From an uncultured Ruminococcus sp. (GTDB taxonomy: Bacteria; Bacillota; Clostridia; Oscillospirales; Ruminococcaceae): a DNA stretch of 64,000 nucleotides. Shown piece after piece: positions 52,188 through 60,627 of this stretch. The stretch covers positions 124,001 through 188,000 of the forward strand of contig CANQWR010000001.1 in assembly GCA_947627625.1 (NCBI GenBank), in the 5' to 3' direction. The position numbers and the translations under genes are program-made. The notes under the pieces are model-generated. The model had not been told where the DNA came from, searched no databases, and saw only the letters and a list, made by a program, of their open reading frames with translations. Numbering within the stretch: the stretch's first letter is position 1; each line of letters starts with the position of its first letter.

Positions 52188-52718
52188 TTATGATAACAAT
52201 TTTTTGACGATACCCAGAGCCTTGAAATCGGTCAGCAGGTTGAAAAGAGCCTTTCTCGTTGTTGGATTTTTGACAAGTTTTATTATAATTTTCAGTTTGT
52301 CCGCCAAATCGGATTTTTTTGAATCCTTTATGGTTTTTTCTACAATTTTAACCGCCTTATCGTCTTTTGCAACGGCAATTACAGCATTTTTTATTGTTTT
52401 GTTTTCAAGACAGTCTCCGATAACTCCCGCTTTTTTGAGAAATTTGCCGTTTATTTTCGGGAAAATCTTTCCGATAAGAGTAATCAGCTCCTTATTGTGC
52501 AGAACATTTACAAGATTTTTTGTTAAAGTTTTGTTTTTAATTATAAGCGGAACAGCTCGGACGTTCTTTTTAGTATCTGTTCTGTCGGCATTTTCGTATA
52601 TATTTTTAATAATATCCATAGAACTACGGTCTCTTAGGACATTTACAGCCGACTGTCTTGCCAACTGATTTTCAAGCAAATCCGCTATCAAGTCGGAATT
52701 TTCAAAAATGTCGAACAT
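52188..52718 (-). CDS. hypothetical helical-repeat protein
   Basis: A 176-residue basic protein without signal or membrane segment. It appears all-helical, with recurring ~35-residue blocks such as NKTLTKNLVNVLHNKELITLIGKI, NKTIKNAVIAVAKDDKAVKIVEKTI and NPTTRKALFNLLTDFKALGIVKKLL, like a small ARM/HEAT-type solenoid. It lies 3 bases after the 71-residue gene, in the glyA operon. I do not recognise the family. Confidence 0.65.
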   Translation of the reverse strand: MFDIFENSDLIADLLENQLARQSAVNVLRDRSSMDIIKNIYENADRTDTKKNVRAVPLIIKNKTLTKNLVNVLHNKELITLIGKIFPKINGKFLKKAGVIGDCLENKTIKNAVIAVAKDDKAVKIVEKTIKDSKKSDLADKLKIIIKLVKNPTTRKALFNLLTDFKALGIVKKLLS

Positions 52719-52721
52719 CGT

Positions 52722-52937
52722 TTACTTTTTGGACTCCTGTTTTTTGTCGTTTTTGTCCTCTTTTTCGCTCTTTTCCTTTGCGGACTTCAGTTCCTCGCCT
52801 ATTTTCTTGAAATACTTTCCCGTACTCTTTATGACTTTTTCGGTGTCTTTCTTGACTTCGGGGTCATTCATAGCCTCCGATGCGACTTTTTTTACAGCTT
52901 CCCCGGCAGACTTTGCAAATTCAAGTAAATCCGACAT
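52722..52937 (-). CDS. small Lys/Glu-rich coiled protein
   Basis: A 71-residue protein starting MSDLLEFAKSAGEAVKKVASEA and ending in a charged tail KSEKEDKNDKKQESKK. The middle looks like an amphipathic helix, as in small LEA- or YtxH-like proteins without the membrane helix. ATG 52937 follows GGGAGAGTG and lies 17 bases past the glyA stop. It is the middle gene of glyA, this gene and the helical-repeat gene. Function unknown. Confidence 0.6.
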   Translation of the reverse strand: MSDLLEFAKSAGEAVKKVASEAMNDPEVKKDTEKVIKSTGKYFKKIGEELKSAKEKSEKEDKNDKKQESKK

Positions 52938-52954
52938 ATCACACTCTCCCGAAA

Positions 52955-54211
52955 TCATTCATAGAGGGGATATTTTTTGCATATTTCCGTAACGCCCGCA
53001 CGGATTTCGTCAGCCTTGTTTTCAAAGTCCGTGGCACAGAGATAGATATATTCGGCGATTTTCTCCATCTCCTCAGAACCGAGACCTCTTGTTGTGACGG
53101 CGGGAGTACCAATTCTGATACCGCTTGTTACAAACGGCTTTTCGGGGTCGTTGTGTATAGCGTTCTTGTTTACAGTGATGTAGACTTCATCGAGACGGTG
53201 TTCAAGCTCTTTTCCCGTTATGCTGAACGGACGGAGGTCAACAAGCATAAGGTGGTTGTCCGTACCGCCCGACACGAGATTGAAACCTCTTTTGAGAAGT
53301 CCCTCCGAGAGAACTTTTGCGTTTGCGACAATTTTTTTCTGGTACTCCTTAAATTCGGGCTTGAGAGCTTCACCAAAGCAGACAGCTTTTGCGGCGATTG
53401 TGTGCATAAGAGGACCGCCCTGTGTACCCGGGAAAATAGCGGAGTTTATCTTCTTTGCGAGAGTTTCGTCATTTGTGAGGATAAGACCGCCACGGGGACC
53501 TCTCAAAGTCTTGTGAGTGGTAGTCGTAGTTATGTCGGCATAGGGTACGGGGGACTGGTGTACACCTGCTGCCACAAGACCTGCTATGTGAGCCATATCG
53601 ACCATGAGAAGTGCACCGACGGACTTTGCAATTTCGGACAGCTTTTTGAAGTCAATAGCTCTTGGATATGCACTTGCACCTGCCACGATGAGTTTGGGCT
53701 TGTGCTGTTCGGCGAGAGCCTGAACCGTGTCGTAGTTTATCATCTCCGTTGTGTCGTCGAGACCGTAAGAGACAAAGTTGAAATATTTTCCCGAAATATT
53801 GACGGGTGAACCGTGAGTGAGATGACCTCCGTCAGCGAGACTCATTCCGAGAACGGTGTCACCGGGCTGGAGAACCGAGAAGTAAACGGCGGTATTAGCC
53901 TGTGCACCCGAATGGGGCTGTACGTTTGCAAATTTCGCACCAAACAGCTCCTTTGCACGCTCTATTGCTATTTTCTCCACTATATCCACATACTCACAAC
54001 CGCCGTAGTAACGCTTAGCGGGGTATCCCTCCGCATACTTGTTTGTGAGAACCGAACCCATAGCTGCCATTACGGCGGGGGAGACTATATTCTCACTTGC
54101 AATGAGTTCGAGATTTCTCTTCTGCCTTGCGAGTTCCAGACCCATAGCCTCACCGACTTCGGGGTCATACTGTGATACAAAACCTATTGTATCCATTACA
54201 TCACTGTACAT
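52955..54211 (-). CDS. glyA: serine hydroxymethyltransferase
   Basis: PLP enzyme interconverting serine and glycine with transfer of a C1 unit to THF. The ~418-residue protein has [20 protein letters not shown], the [15 protein letters not shown] motif, [13 protein letters not shown], and the PLP lysine in [18 protein letters not shown] start at ATG 54211 with AAGGAG 8 bases upstream; the GTG three codons earlier overlaps that site. It leads an operon with two small unknown genes. Supplies methylene-THF for ThyX. Confidence 0.96.
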   Translation of the reverse strand: MYSDVMDTIGFVSQYDPEVGEAMGLELARQKRNLELIASENIVSPAVMAAMGSVLTNKYAEGYPAKRYYGGCEYVDIVEKIAIERAKELFGAKFANVQPHSGAQANTAVYFSVLQPGDTVLGMSLADGGHLTHGSPVNISGKYFNFVSYGLDDTTEMINYDTVQALAEQHKPKLIVAGASAYPRAIDFKKLSEIAKSVGALLMVDMAHIAGLVAAGVHQSPVPYADITTTTTHKTLRGPRGGLILTNDETLAKKINSAIFPGTQGGPLMHTIAAKAVCFGEALKPEFKEYQKKIVANAKVLSEGLLKRGFNLVSGGTDNHLMLVDLRPFSITGKELEHRLDEVYITVNKNAIHNDPEKPFVTSGIRIGTPAVTTRGLGSEEMEKIAEYIYLCATDFENKADEIRAGVTEICKKYPLYE

Positions 54212-54337
54212 TTCAAACACTCCTTTTGATTTTTACAAATTTATTATAATACACGGGAAATTCACAAGTGCAGCTACCCGTGCAGTATAATCGTTATTAT
54301 TTTATATTGTTTTATATTAGATTTATGTTAAATTATA

Positions 54338-55159
54338 TTACAGTATATCGTCCCAAGAGGGGTTACTGCTGACGGATGCGTTTATATAGTATTGCAGAAT
54401 GAGTGAAGCATCGGCAGCGTCTATCATACCGTCTCTGTTGACATCACAGATTTTTTTCATATCGTCAGATACTTCGGTCAGAACACCCGTTGATATATCG
54501 GAGTAAATTCCGAGTATTGCAGAGGCATCACACGCATCTGCTCTTGAATCGGAATTTACGTCTCCGAGATTTCTGCACAGACTGACGTTGTAAGAAGCAA
54601 TAGGTCTGTTGCTGTTTACGGGATAGACTTCTATAACGGCGTTGTCACCATCGGCGAAAGCCTCTTCGCACGTTGACGGCGATGCGGTACACGTTGACTC
54701 TATATTTACAACTTCCGTATTTGTTTTGAAATTTCCGTCCTCGTCCTGTTCGGGGAGTTGTCTCTCAGCGGTTATGGTGACTTCAAGTCCGTCAAGGGAG
54801 ATTTCCCCATTTTCGGAGTAGTACTCAACTTTGTCGGGGAGAGACTCCAAAGCTATCGTCATTTTGACATACAAAGCCCTGACGGTAATATCCTCCGTTA
54901 TCTTTTCGGGGTAACTGCTCCAGCCGTTGAAACCTATCTGCGTGTAGACATCGAGGTGTTTTTCAAGTGAATCGGTGTCAACGCCGTCCAGACTGAGGGC
55001 TTCCCCGTCACCGACTTCTATGGAGTCAATGACATTGCCGTCAAAGTCAAGGACGGTGACGGTGTGAGTGTCCGCATCTTCAGCGTAAACATTGGTCGGC
55101 AGAGACGACGCAATTAGGACAGCCGACATCAGCAGACAAAGTTTTTTTATGTGTATCAC
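54338..55159 (-). CDS. small secreted dockerin protein
   Basis: A 273-residue secreted protein: signal peptide MIHIKKLCLLMSAVLIASSLPTNVYA, a ~175-residue beta-rich region of two small domains (TVTVLDFDGNVIDSIEVGDGE, an Ig-like LDGLEVTITAER), then a C-terminal type I dockerin with two Ca-binding repeats (GDVNSDSRADACDASAIL and CDVNRDGMIDAADASLILQYY). No catalytic domain is visible, so it might be a structural or binding part of a cellulosome, or use its dockerin for another cohesin. It begins at GTG, 11 bases after GGAGG. The site between glyA and a DUF4364 gene is unrelated to polysaccharide genes. Confidence 0.82.
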   Translation of the reverse strand: MIHIKKLCLLMSAVLIASSLPTNVYAEDADTHTVTVLDFDGNVIDSIEVGDGEALSLDGVDTDSLEKHLDVYTQIGFNGWSSYPEKITEDITVRALYVKMTIALESLPDKVEYYSENGEISLDGLEVTITAERQLPEQDEDGNFKTNTEVVNIESTCTASPSTCEEAFADGDNAVIEVYPVNSNRPIASYNVSLCRNLGDVNSDSRADACDASAILGIYSDISTGVLTEVSDDMKKICDVNRDGMIDAADASLILQYYINASVSSNPSWDDIL

Positions 55160-55165
55160 AATAAA

Positions 55166-55456
55166 TCAATCCTCCGATTTTTTTATAAAAAGTATTTTGC
55201 AGTTCTCGGTCAGTGAGGAGAACAGGCGAATATATCTCTTGTACGTCATTTTCAGGGTCATGAAGTCGGCAGAGAGAAGTTTCCTCGTTTTGGGTTCATA
55301 CAGGAGTATTGCGTACAGGACTACTTCGTCCCAATCGGCACTCTTTGCGAGAATATCTGCTTTTTTGGCGTACTCCCGCAAATAGTCCTCTATTTTGCGT
55401 AGTCTCCTGAAACCCATATATATCGAATTTATGTAAAGGTCTATTTCAAAGTCCAT
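55166..55456 (-). CDS. hypothetical 96-residue protein
   Basis: A short basic protein (FRRLRKIEDYLREYAKKADILAK, EPKTRKLLSADFMTLKMTYKRYIRLF) that looks mostly helical and has no signal or membrane segment. It starts 12 bases after the DUF4364 stop behind AGGGG, and ends 6 bases before the dockerin gene, so it belongs to the same transcript run. I do not recognise it. Confidence 0.55.
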   Translation of the reverse strand: MDFEIDLYINSIYMGFRRLRKIEDYLREYAKKADILAKSADWDEVVLYAILLYEPKTRKLLSADFMTLKMTYKRYIRLFSSLTENCKILFIKKSED

Positions 55457-55468
55457 AGCCGTGTACCC

Positions 55469-56044
55469 CTATATCAGTTTTTGGGAGTCCGCATTTGGGT
55501 CTGACAGGGCATATCCTGCGACAGTGCTGTAAAATCCTGCGGGACTGTTCAGCATACGCCTGCCCATCTTTTCGGCGGTCTCCAAATCGGGGGCGTACAG
55601 GTTCAACTGCATAAGAGTGCGTGAGCCGTCCGAAAAGGACATATTTACTCTGACACCGCTGCCGTCCTGAACGTACTCGACTTTTCCCCCGTCACTGTTT
55701 CTGTTTCCCGCAAAAAAATTTGCAGAAGACATACACAGCTTGTCCCAGTACGCTTTCGGGGCGTATTCGTCCAGTTTCAATGCACACTCGGAGCCTTTCG
55801 GGGTGAGGACAAAGCAGTCGGACTCCTTGACCACAAGTTCATTTTTCAGCATATAGTCAATTGACTCCTGATATGAAAAATACGTTATACAGCCCGAACA
55901 CATAACGATTTCGTAGAAATTTTCGGTGTTCACGGGCATATTGAGCTTGTAAAGCAGACAACAGAGGAGTATATTTATAGTGGGGACATCATCAGTGCTT
56001 ATGTCCGCAAGCTCCGACATTTTGAAAATATTTGATTCAAGCAT
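55469..56044 (-). CDS. DUF4364 family protein
   Basis: A 191-residue protein typical of DUF4364: a winged-helix-like N-terminal half (TINILLCCLLYKLNMPVNTENFYEIVMCSGCITYFSYQESIDYMLKNELV with FVLTPKGSECA) and a beta-rich C-terminal half. Relatives are thought of as possible DNA-binding proteins, without tested function. The gene starts 1 base after the aroC stop and may be part of the aro operon. Confidence 0.75.
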   Translation of the reverse strand: MLESNIFKMSELADISTDDVPTINILLCCLLYKLNMPVNTENFYEIVMCSGCITYFSYQESIDYMLKNELVVKESDCFVLTPKGSECALKLDEYAPKAYWDKLCMSSANFFAGNRNSDGGKVEYVQDGSGVRVNMSFSDGSRTLMQLNLYAPDLETAEKMGRRMLNSPAGFYSTVAGYALSDPNADSQKLI

Positions 56045-56045
56045 T

Positions 56046-57110
56046 TCAAATCACCTGACAGAAATTCGGGTAGTCCATCATACAGGACATAACAGCTATG
56101 TTTACTGCCGACTCAACACAGACCACCAGTCTCGGAACTACACTCGGTTCGGTTAAAATTTCGTCACTGCCTCTCTTTTTTATGCGGTACTCCATAGGAG
56201 CAAAAGCAGTCCGCACGACAAGGGGCATTCCCGACGAAAAACCGCCTATCACACCGCCGTGGTTGTTGGTTTTGGTGACAGTCCGTCCGCTGCCGTCCAC
56301 ATAAACGCTGTCGCTGTGCTGTGAACCCGTCATATTTGCGGAGCGGAAACCCGAACCGAACTCCACTCCCGCAACGCTCGGAATGCTGAAAAGTGCAAGG
56401 GCGACACTGTTCCTGATACCGCTGAAAAGGCGTGAACCTGCTCCCGTCGGAATGTTTACCGTTGCACACTCAACTATCCCGCCGAGGGTCTCCGAAAACT
56501 GTGAAGCCTTTTTCATGTCGTCAATCATGAGCCAGCCACGCCTGTCGTTTATGACAGGGAAACTCTTGTTTCTTATGCTCAGAACAGCGTCACGGGTAGT
56601 GTTCACAGGGTCAAAAGGGTTGTCCCTTATGTTGTGCAGCTGTGCGATGTGTGCCCCCGTGTATATACGCCGTCTTTCGAGAATCTGACCGCATATTGCT
56701 CCTGCAAGGCAGAGCGGGGCAGAAATTCTCTCGGAGTAACGCTCTTCTTCTGCAAGTTCGGAAAAACTGCGGAATCTTGCCGTGCCTGTGTAGTCGGCAT
56801 TCCCACGCACGGGGAAAATTACAGTGCTTTTCCTCTCCTCCGTCAAGCACTCCCCACTCTTCTGCATGATTACACACAGCGGTTCGCCCGTAGTCCTGTC
56901 GCCCGATATGCCCGATATTATTCTCAGAGCGGGAGGTTTTGGGGCGGGACTTCCGTCTGACGGAATCATCATTCTCCGCATGAACTTTGTTATACGTTCG
57001 GGGTCTATGTACTCTCCGACGGGGAGATTTCCAATCATAACGCCCATTGAGGAGCTGTCCTGCTCTCCGAAAACGGAGACTGTTATTTTGTTATTCCAAA
57101 TTGACGGCAT
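56046..57110 (-). CDS. aroC: chorismate synthase
   Basis: Last step of the shikimate pathway: EPSP to chorismate, using reduced FMN. The 354-residue protein shows the GEQDSSSMGVMIGNLPVGEYID variant of the N-terminal signature, GNADYTGTARFRSFSELAEEERYSERISAPLCLAGAIC, and GFRSANMTGSQHSD and NNHGGVIGGFSSGMPLVVRTAFAP. The usual early RxHGESHG sequence reads VSVFGEQDSSSMG, a change shared with some Clostridia. Its start overlaps aroA by 20 bases. Confidence 0.92.
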   Translation of the reverse strand: MPSIWNNKITVSVFGEQDSSSMGVMIGNLPVGEYIDPERITKFMRRMMIPSDGSPAPKPPALRIISGISGDRTTGEPLCVIMQKSGECLTEERKSTVIFPVRGNADYTGTARFRSFSELAEEERYSERISAPLCLAGAICGQILERRRIYTGAHIAQLHNIRDNPFDPVNTTRDAVLSIRNKSFPVINDRRGWLMIDDMKKASQFSETLGGIVECATVNIPTGAGSRLFSGIRNSVALALFSIPSVAGVEFGSGFRSANMTGSQHSDSVYVDGSGRTVTKTNNHGGVIGGFSSGMPLVVRTAFAPMEYRIKKRGSDEILTEPSVVPRLVVCVESAVNIAVMSCMMDYPNFCQVI

Positions 57111-58317
57111 AGGCTTTTCCCCCCAGACTGTTGTAGTTGCTGAAAAATTCAGGATAGGATTTCATGACGGCTTCTGCACCTTTTATTCTGACCTCACCTT
57201 CTGCCCGCAGACCTGCAATTGCACAAGCCATTACAATTCTGTGGTCGTTGAAACTGTCCACAATACCGCCGTGCAGTTTGCCCGTTGGGTTTATTTCGAG
57301 ACCGTCACGGGTAACTGTCACATTACCGCCGAGACCGTTCAGCATATCGGCACAGGCTTTGAGCCTGTCGCTCTCCTTTATTCTTAGTCTTTCGGCGTTG
57401 TAAATTACAGACTTTTCACAGCCGTACGCACCGAGTACCGACAGAATCGGCACAAGGTCGGGAATGTCGGAGCAGTCCGCCTTAAAACCCGTAATTTTAC
57501 CATTTGATACGGCACTGTTTATTATATCAATTATTCTCCTGTCGCCCTGAACGCTGTCGGGGTTCAGGTTATTTATTTTAACGGACGAGCCGAGAGCGTT
57601 TGCGACGAAAAAGAAAGCGGACTGCGAATAGTCTCCCTCAACACAGTCATCGTGCGGAGTGTACTTCTGACCGCCCTTTATTGCGAAACCGTTAGCTGTC
57701 TCCGTGATTTTTATGCCGTAGCGTTTCAGAACGTCTATAGTTATGTCAACATAAGGTCTTGACTCAAGGCGGGAAGTGAGTACAATTTCGGAATCGCCCT
57801 CAAGAATCGGGAGTGCAAAGAGCAGACCCGTTATGAACTGTGAGGAAATATTTCCCTCTATTTCGTACTTACCGCTTGTTAGTTTCCCCGAAACGGTGAA
57901 AGGCATGGTGTTATTATAATTAAAAGTTATGCCGTGCTTTGACAATTCTCTTATATAAATATCAATGGGTCTCTGCGGAAGTCTGCCCCTGCCGTGAAAT
58001 TCGGTCTCCACACCCAAGGCACAGGCTACAGGTATCAGAAATCTTAGTGTAGAACCGCTCTCGTTGCAGTCTATGACAGCTTTTTGGGGGGGATTTATTG
58101 AATCGGGAATGTCGGCACTGTTTTCATTTGTGTAAATTACAGAGCCGAGTGAACTCATTGCCTGAATAGTAGCTTCAATATCTTTTGAGAAATTTATATT
58201 GTTTACTTCGGAATTTCCCGCAAGTGCCGCACAGATAAGCAGTCTGTGAGCGACACTCTTAGAGGCGGGAATATTCACTTCTCCGCTGAGTACAGAGGGT
58301 TTGATTAAAATATCCAT
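57091..58317 (-). CDS. aroA: 3-phosphoshikimate 1-carboxyvinyltransferase (EPSP synthase)
   Basis: Transfers enolpyruvyl from PEP to shikimate 3-phosphate. The 408-residue protein has PASKSVAHRLLICAALA, the ESGSTLRFLIPVACAL motif, RLPQRPIDIYIRELSKHG, and IKESDRLKACADMLNGLGG and FNDHRIVMACAIA. The conserved G-x-A glyphosate-contact region near residue 90 (CNESGSTLRF) leaves the class open; the partial match to NAGTxxR as NESGSTLR suggests a class II-like variant. It lies between aroB and aroC, with 2 and -20 base gaps. Confidence 0.93.
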   Translation of the reverse strand: MDILIKPSVLSGEVNIPASKSVAHRLLICAALAGNSEVNNINFSKDIEATIQAMSSLGSVIYTNENSADIPDSINPPQKAVIDCNESGSTLRFLIPVACALGVETEFHGRGRLPQRPIDIYIRELSKHGITFNYNNTMPFTVSGKLTSGKYEIEGNISSQFITGLLFALPILEGDSEIVLTSRLESRPYVDITIDVLKRYGIKITETANGFAIKGGQKYTPHDDCVEGDYSQSAFFFVANALGSSVKINNLNPDSVQGDRRIIDIINSAVSNGKITGFKADCSDIPDLVPILSVLGAYGCEKSVIYNAERLRIKESDRLKACADMLNGLGGNVTVTRDGLEINPTGKLHGGIVDSFNDHRIVMACAIAGLRAEGEVRIKGAEAVMKSYPEFFSNYNSLGGKAYAVNLE

Positions 58318-58319
58318 CT

Positions 58320-59363
58320 TTATCCCTCCATAAGTTCTTCAAATTCTTTTACAGTAGCTTTTCTTATTTCGGCACGTCCTGTTTCGGGGCAGACTATGTA
58401 GCTGATATTTCCCGATTCACGCTTTTTGTCCTTTGAACAGAACGGCAGGAGTTCGGACATAGGGATGTCCGTACTTGTCGGGAGGTTGTAATTTTCAACG
58501 CATTTAACAAGCCTGTCGGAGAGTTCCTTTGAACAGAATTTTTTGGTCATAATGCACATTCCCGTTGCGACACCCATTCCGTGAGTAAAATTGTTGTAAC
58601 CGTGCCAGCCCTCTATAGCGTGACCTATCGTGTGACCGAAATTCAGAATCATTCGCTCACCCTTGTCAAATTCGTCATGCTCGACCACTTCACGCTTTAT
58701 GTCTATGCAGGTGTAGACGAGTTCGTCCATAACTTCGTCAATATTTTTGAGACAGTGATTTTCTATAAGTGAAAAAAGTTCACTGTTTTTTATCATGCCG
58801 TACTTTATAGCCTCACCCATGCCGTCAGCGAGAATTTGCGGAGTGAGAGTTTTTAAGGTGTCGCTGTCACAGATGACGAGTGCAGGCTGTTTGAAAGCCC
58901 CCACGAGATTTTTACCGCCCTTTATGTCAACGGCAGTCTTACCGCCTACGGAGGAGTCAATCTGTGCGAGGAGAGTGGTGGGAATCTGTACAAAGTCTAT
59001 CCCTCTCAGAAAACAAGCCGCCGCAAAGCCTGTAATATCGCCGACAACACCGCCGCCGAGTGCAATCAGGAAGTCAGACCTTGTTATATTTTTCATACAG
59101 AGGAAGTCGAAAATATTGCTTAGTACCGTTAAATTTTTTGACTGTTCACCGTTTGGGAATACAAAAACAGATGCACTTATGCCTGATTTTTCGAGTGACG
59201 ACACAAGTCTGTCGGCGTAAAGCGGACCGACTATGTCGTCCGTAACGACAACGGCTTTTTTTGATTTTGTCACAGAGGAGATATATTCTCCGCTCCTGTC
59301 GAGACTCCCTCTCTCTATTATAACATCATAGGGAGTACTTGTGTGGACTGTTATTTTTTTCAT
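58320..59363 (-). CDS. aroB: 3-dehydroquinate synthase
   Basis: NAD- and metal-dependent second step of the shikimate pathway. The ~347-residue protein shows VFPNGEQSKNLTVLSNIFDFL, the NAD-binding ALGGGVVGDITGFAAACFLRGIDFVQIPTTLLAQIDSSVGGKTAVD, and the metal ligands in NFGHTIGHAIEG. I start at ATG 59363 with AGGAATTTCAA before it. It heads an aroB-aroA-aroC operon with a consensus promoter. Confidence 0.94.
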   Translation of the reverse strand: MKKITVHTSTPYDVIIERGSLDRSGEYISSVTKSKKAVVVTDDIVGPLYADRLVSSLEKSGISASVFVFPNGEQSKNLTVLSNIFDFLCMKNITRSDFLIALGGGVVGDITGFAAACFLRGIDFVQIPTTLLAQIDSSVGGKTAVDIKGGKNLVGAFKQPALVICDSDTLKTLTPQILADGMGEAIKYGMIKNSELFSLIENHCLKNIDEVMDELVYTCIDIKREVVEHDEFDKGERMILNFGHTIGHAIEGWHGYNNFTHGMGVATGMCIMTKKFCSKELSDRLVKCVENYNLPTSTDIPMSELLPFCSKDKKRESGNISYIVCPETGRAEIRKATVKEFEELMEG

Positions 59364-59418
59364 TTGAAATTCCTGCCTCTCTTTGCTTCTGTTCCAATAC
59401 AAAAAATACTTTAATCAC

Positions 59419-59447
59419 ATTATACCATGCGGACAATATTTTGTCAA
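59419..59447 (-). promoter_or_regulatory. sigma-A promoter of the aro operon
   Basis: Minus-strand TTGACA (59442-59447) and TATAAT (59419-59424), 17-base spacer: full consensus. Confidence 0.85.
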
Positions 59448-59549
59448 GAATATTTTAGATATATTACAAACAAACGGATTTTACGGGTGATTTCACGTCT
59501 TAAAACGGCATTGACGGTATAAAAAATTCTGCGAAAGTCAAAAAATGCC

Positions 59550-59578
59550 TTGACTTTTTTACAAAAATACTGTAAAAT
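59550..59578 (+). promoter_or_regulatory. sigma-A promoter of the Hsp70-like operon
   Basis: TTGACT (59550-59555) and TAAAAT (59573-59578), 17-base spacer, divergent from the aro operon. Confidence 0.72.
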
Positions 59579-59625
59579 TATATGGTAATGCGGAGTTCGG
59601 ATTTTTCGGAGGGAGTTGTTTTGTC

Positions 59626-60609
59626 TTGTCTTTTGATAATATAGTAGAAATTTTTAATTTATTTCCGACATGGTTCAAAATTGTTTTAATAGGAGTTACC
59701 GCCGTGGGAGCTGTCACGGCTCTGGCGGGTGGCAAAAAGAAATTCAACAGACTGCTCTGGCTTATTGTGGCGTGCGTGTCACCGATTTTCGGCACGGTCT
59801 TGACGGTTGTCGCATTTGTAGTGATGGGGGCTTTGAGCAAGGGAAACAAAAACTTTGATTTTGAGTGTCCTTTTCGGAAGAGTTACGTTATAGCACCGTT
59901 TATAGTGGGAATTTCGGGCTTTTACATAAGTACCGAGTTGTCGGACGATGACATTGCCCAGACGGTTACAATTACACTGTCGCTCACGGTCATCTTTTTA
60001 CAGCTTGTGTACTCCTATGTGAAATCGCACAGAAAGAGACTTCTCTTTTATATTTTCAAAAACAGCGGAAAAGTTGTTTCGGAGCAGGTCAGCGAGTACA
60101 TATACGGTCACGAGTGTCACGACGAGCTTGCGGAAGCCGTGCCCGATGTCAAGACCGCCTATGCCGTGGCAAAACACCACTATCAGACCGCACCCAAGAA
60201 ATCTGACGGTGAAATGGTTCAGGCGTGTTTTGACAGTCCCGATGAGGAGGATAAGGACAGACAGAAATTGCCCATATATAATTACAAAGCGGGCGAAGAG
60301 GAATATATGTACGCGGTCATAGACACAAAGGGTCTAAGGGGAGATTTTGACGTTGAGACTGCCGAGTACATGGGAAGCGGAATAACAAGGCTGAAAGTTC
60401 TTGAGTGGAGGAAAAATTCGGCGGGAAAGTTCAAAATCGGCAAAGGGGACCCGGTTTACAGAATTTCCATGTGGAATATACTGCCGCCGTTTATGCCGTG
60501 CGTTCTGGAGTCGCTCACAGCTTTTTTGTTTGTCGCAGCCATCTTTACGCCTTGCGGATTGAAACTTTTCTGCAATACGCTTAAATTTTTTTCGGGATTC
60601 TTTTCCTGA
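59626..60609 (+). CDS. multi-pass membrane protein of the Hsp70-like operon
   Basis: A 327-residue protein, start TTG with GGAGGGAG 10 bases upstream. Hydrophobic segments lie near 15-33, 44-70, 88-103, 112-130 and 293-320, with a ~150-residue charged cytoplasmic domain between (GHECHDELAEAVPDVKTAYAVAKHHYQTAP, EYMYAVIDTKGLRGDFDVETAEYMGSGITRLKVLEW). I do not recognise the family. It is 18 bases before the Hsp70-like gene in the same operon, so its product may be a membrane anchor or client for those chaperone-like ATPases. Confidence 0.7.
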   Translation: MSFDNIVEIFNLFPTWFKIVLIGVTAVGAVTALAGGKKKFNRLLWLIVACVSPIFGTVLTVVAFVVMGALSKGNKNFDFECPFRKSYVIAPFIVGISGFYISTELSDDDIAQTVTITLSLTVIFLQLVYSYVKSHRKRLLFYIFKNSGKVVSEQVSEYIYGHECHDELAEAVPDVKTAYAVAKHHYQTAPKKSDGEMVQACFDSPDEEDKDRQKLPIYNYKAGEEEYMYAVIDTKGLRGDFDVETAEYMGSGITRLKVLEWRKNSAGKFKIGKGDPVYRISMWNILPPFMPCVLESLTAFLFVAAIFTPCGLKLFCNTLKFFSGFFS

Positions 60610-60627
60610 ACCTACAGGGGGAATATT

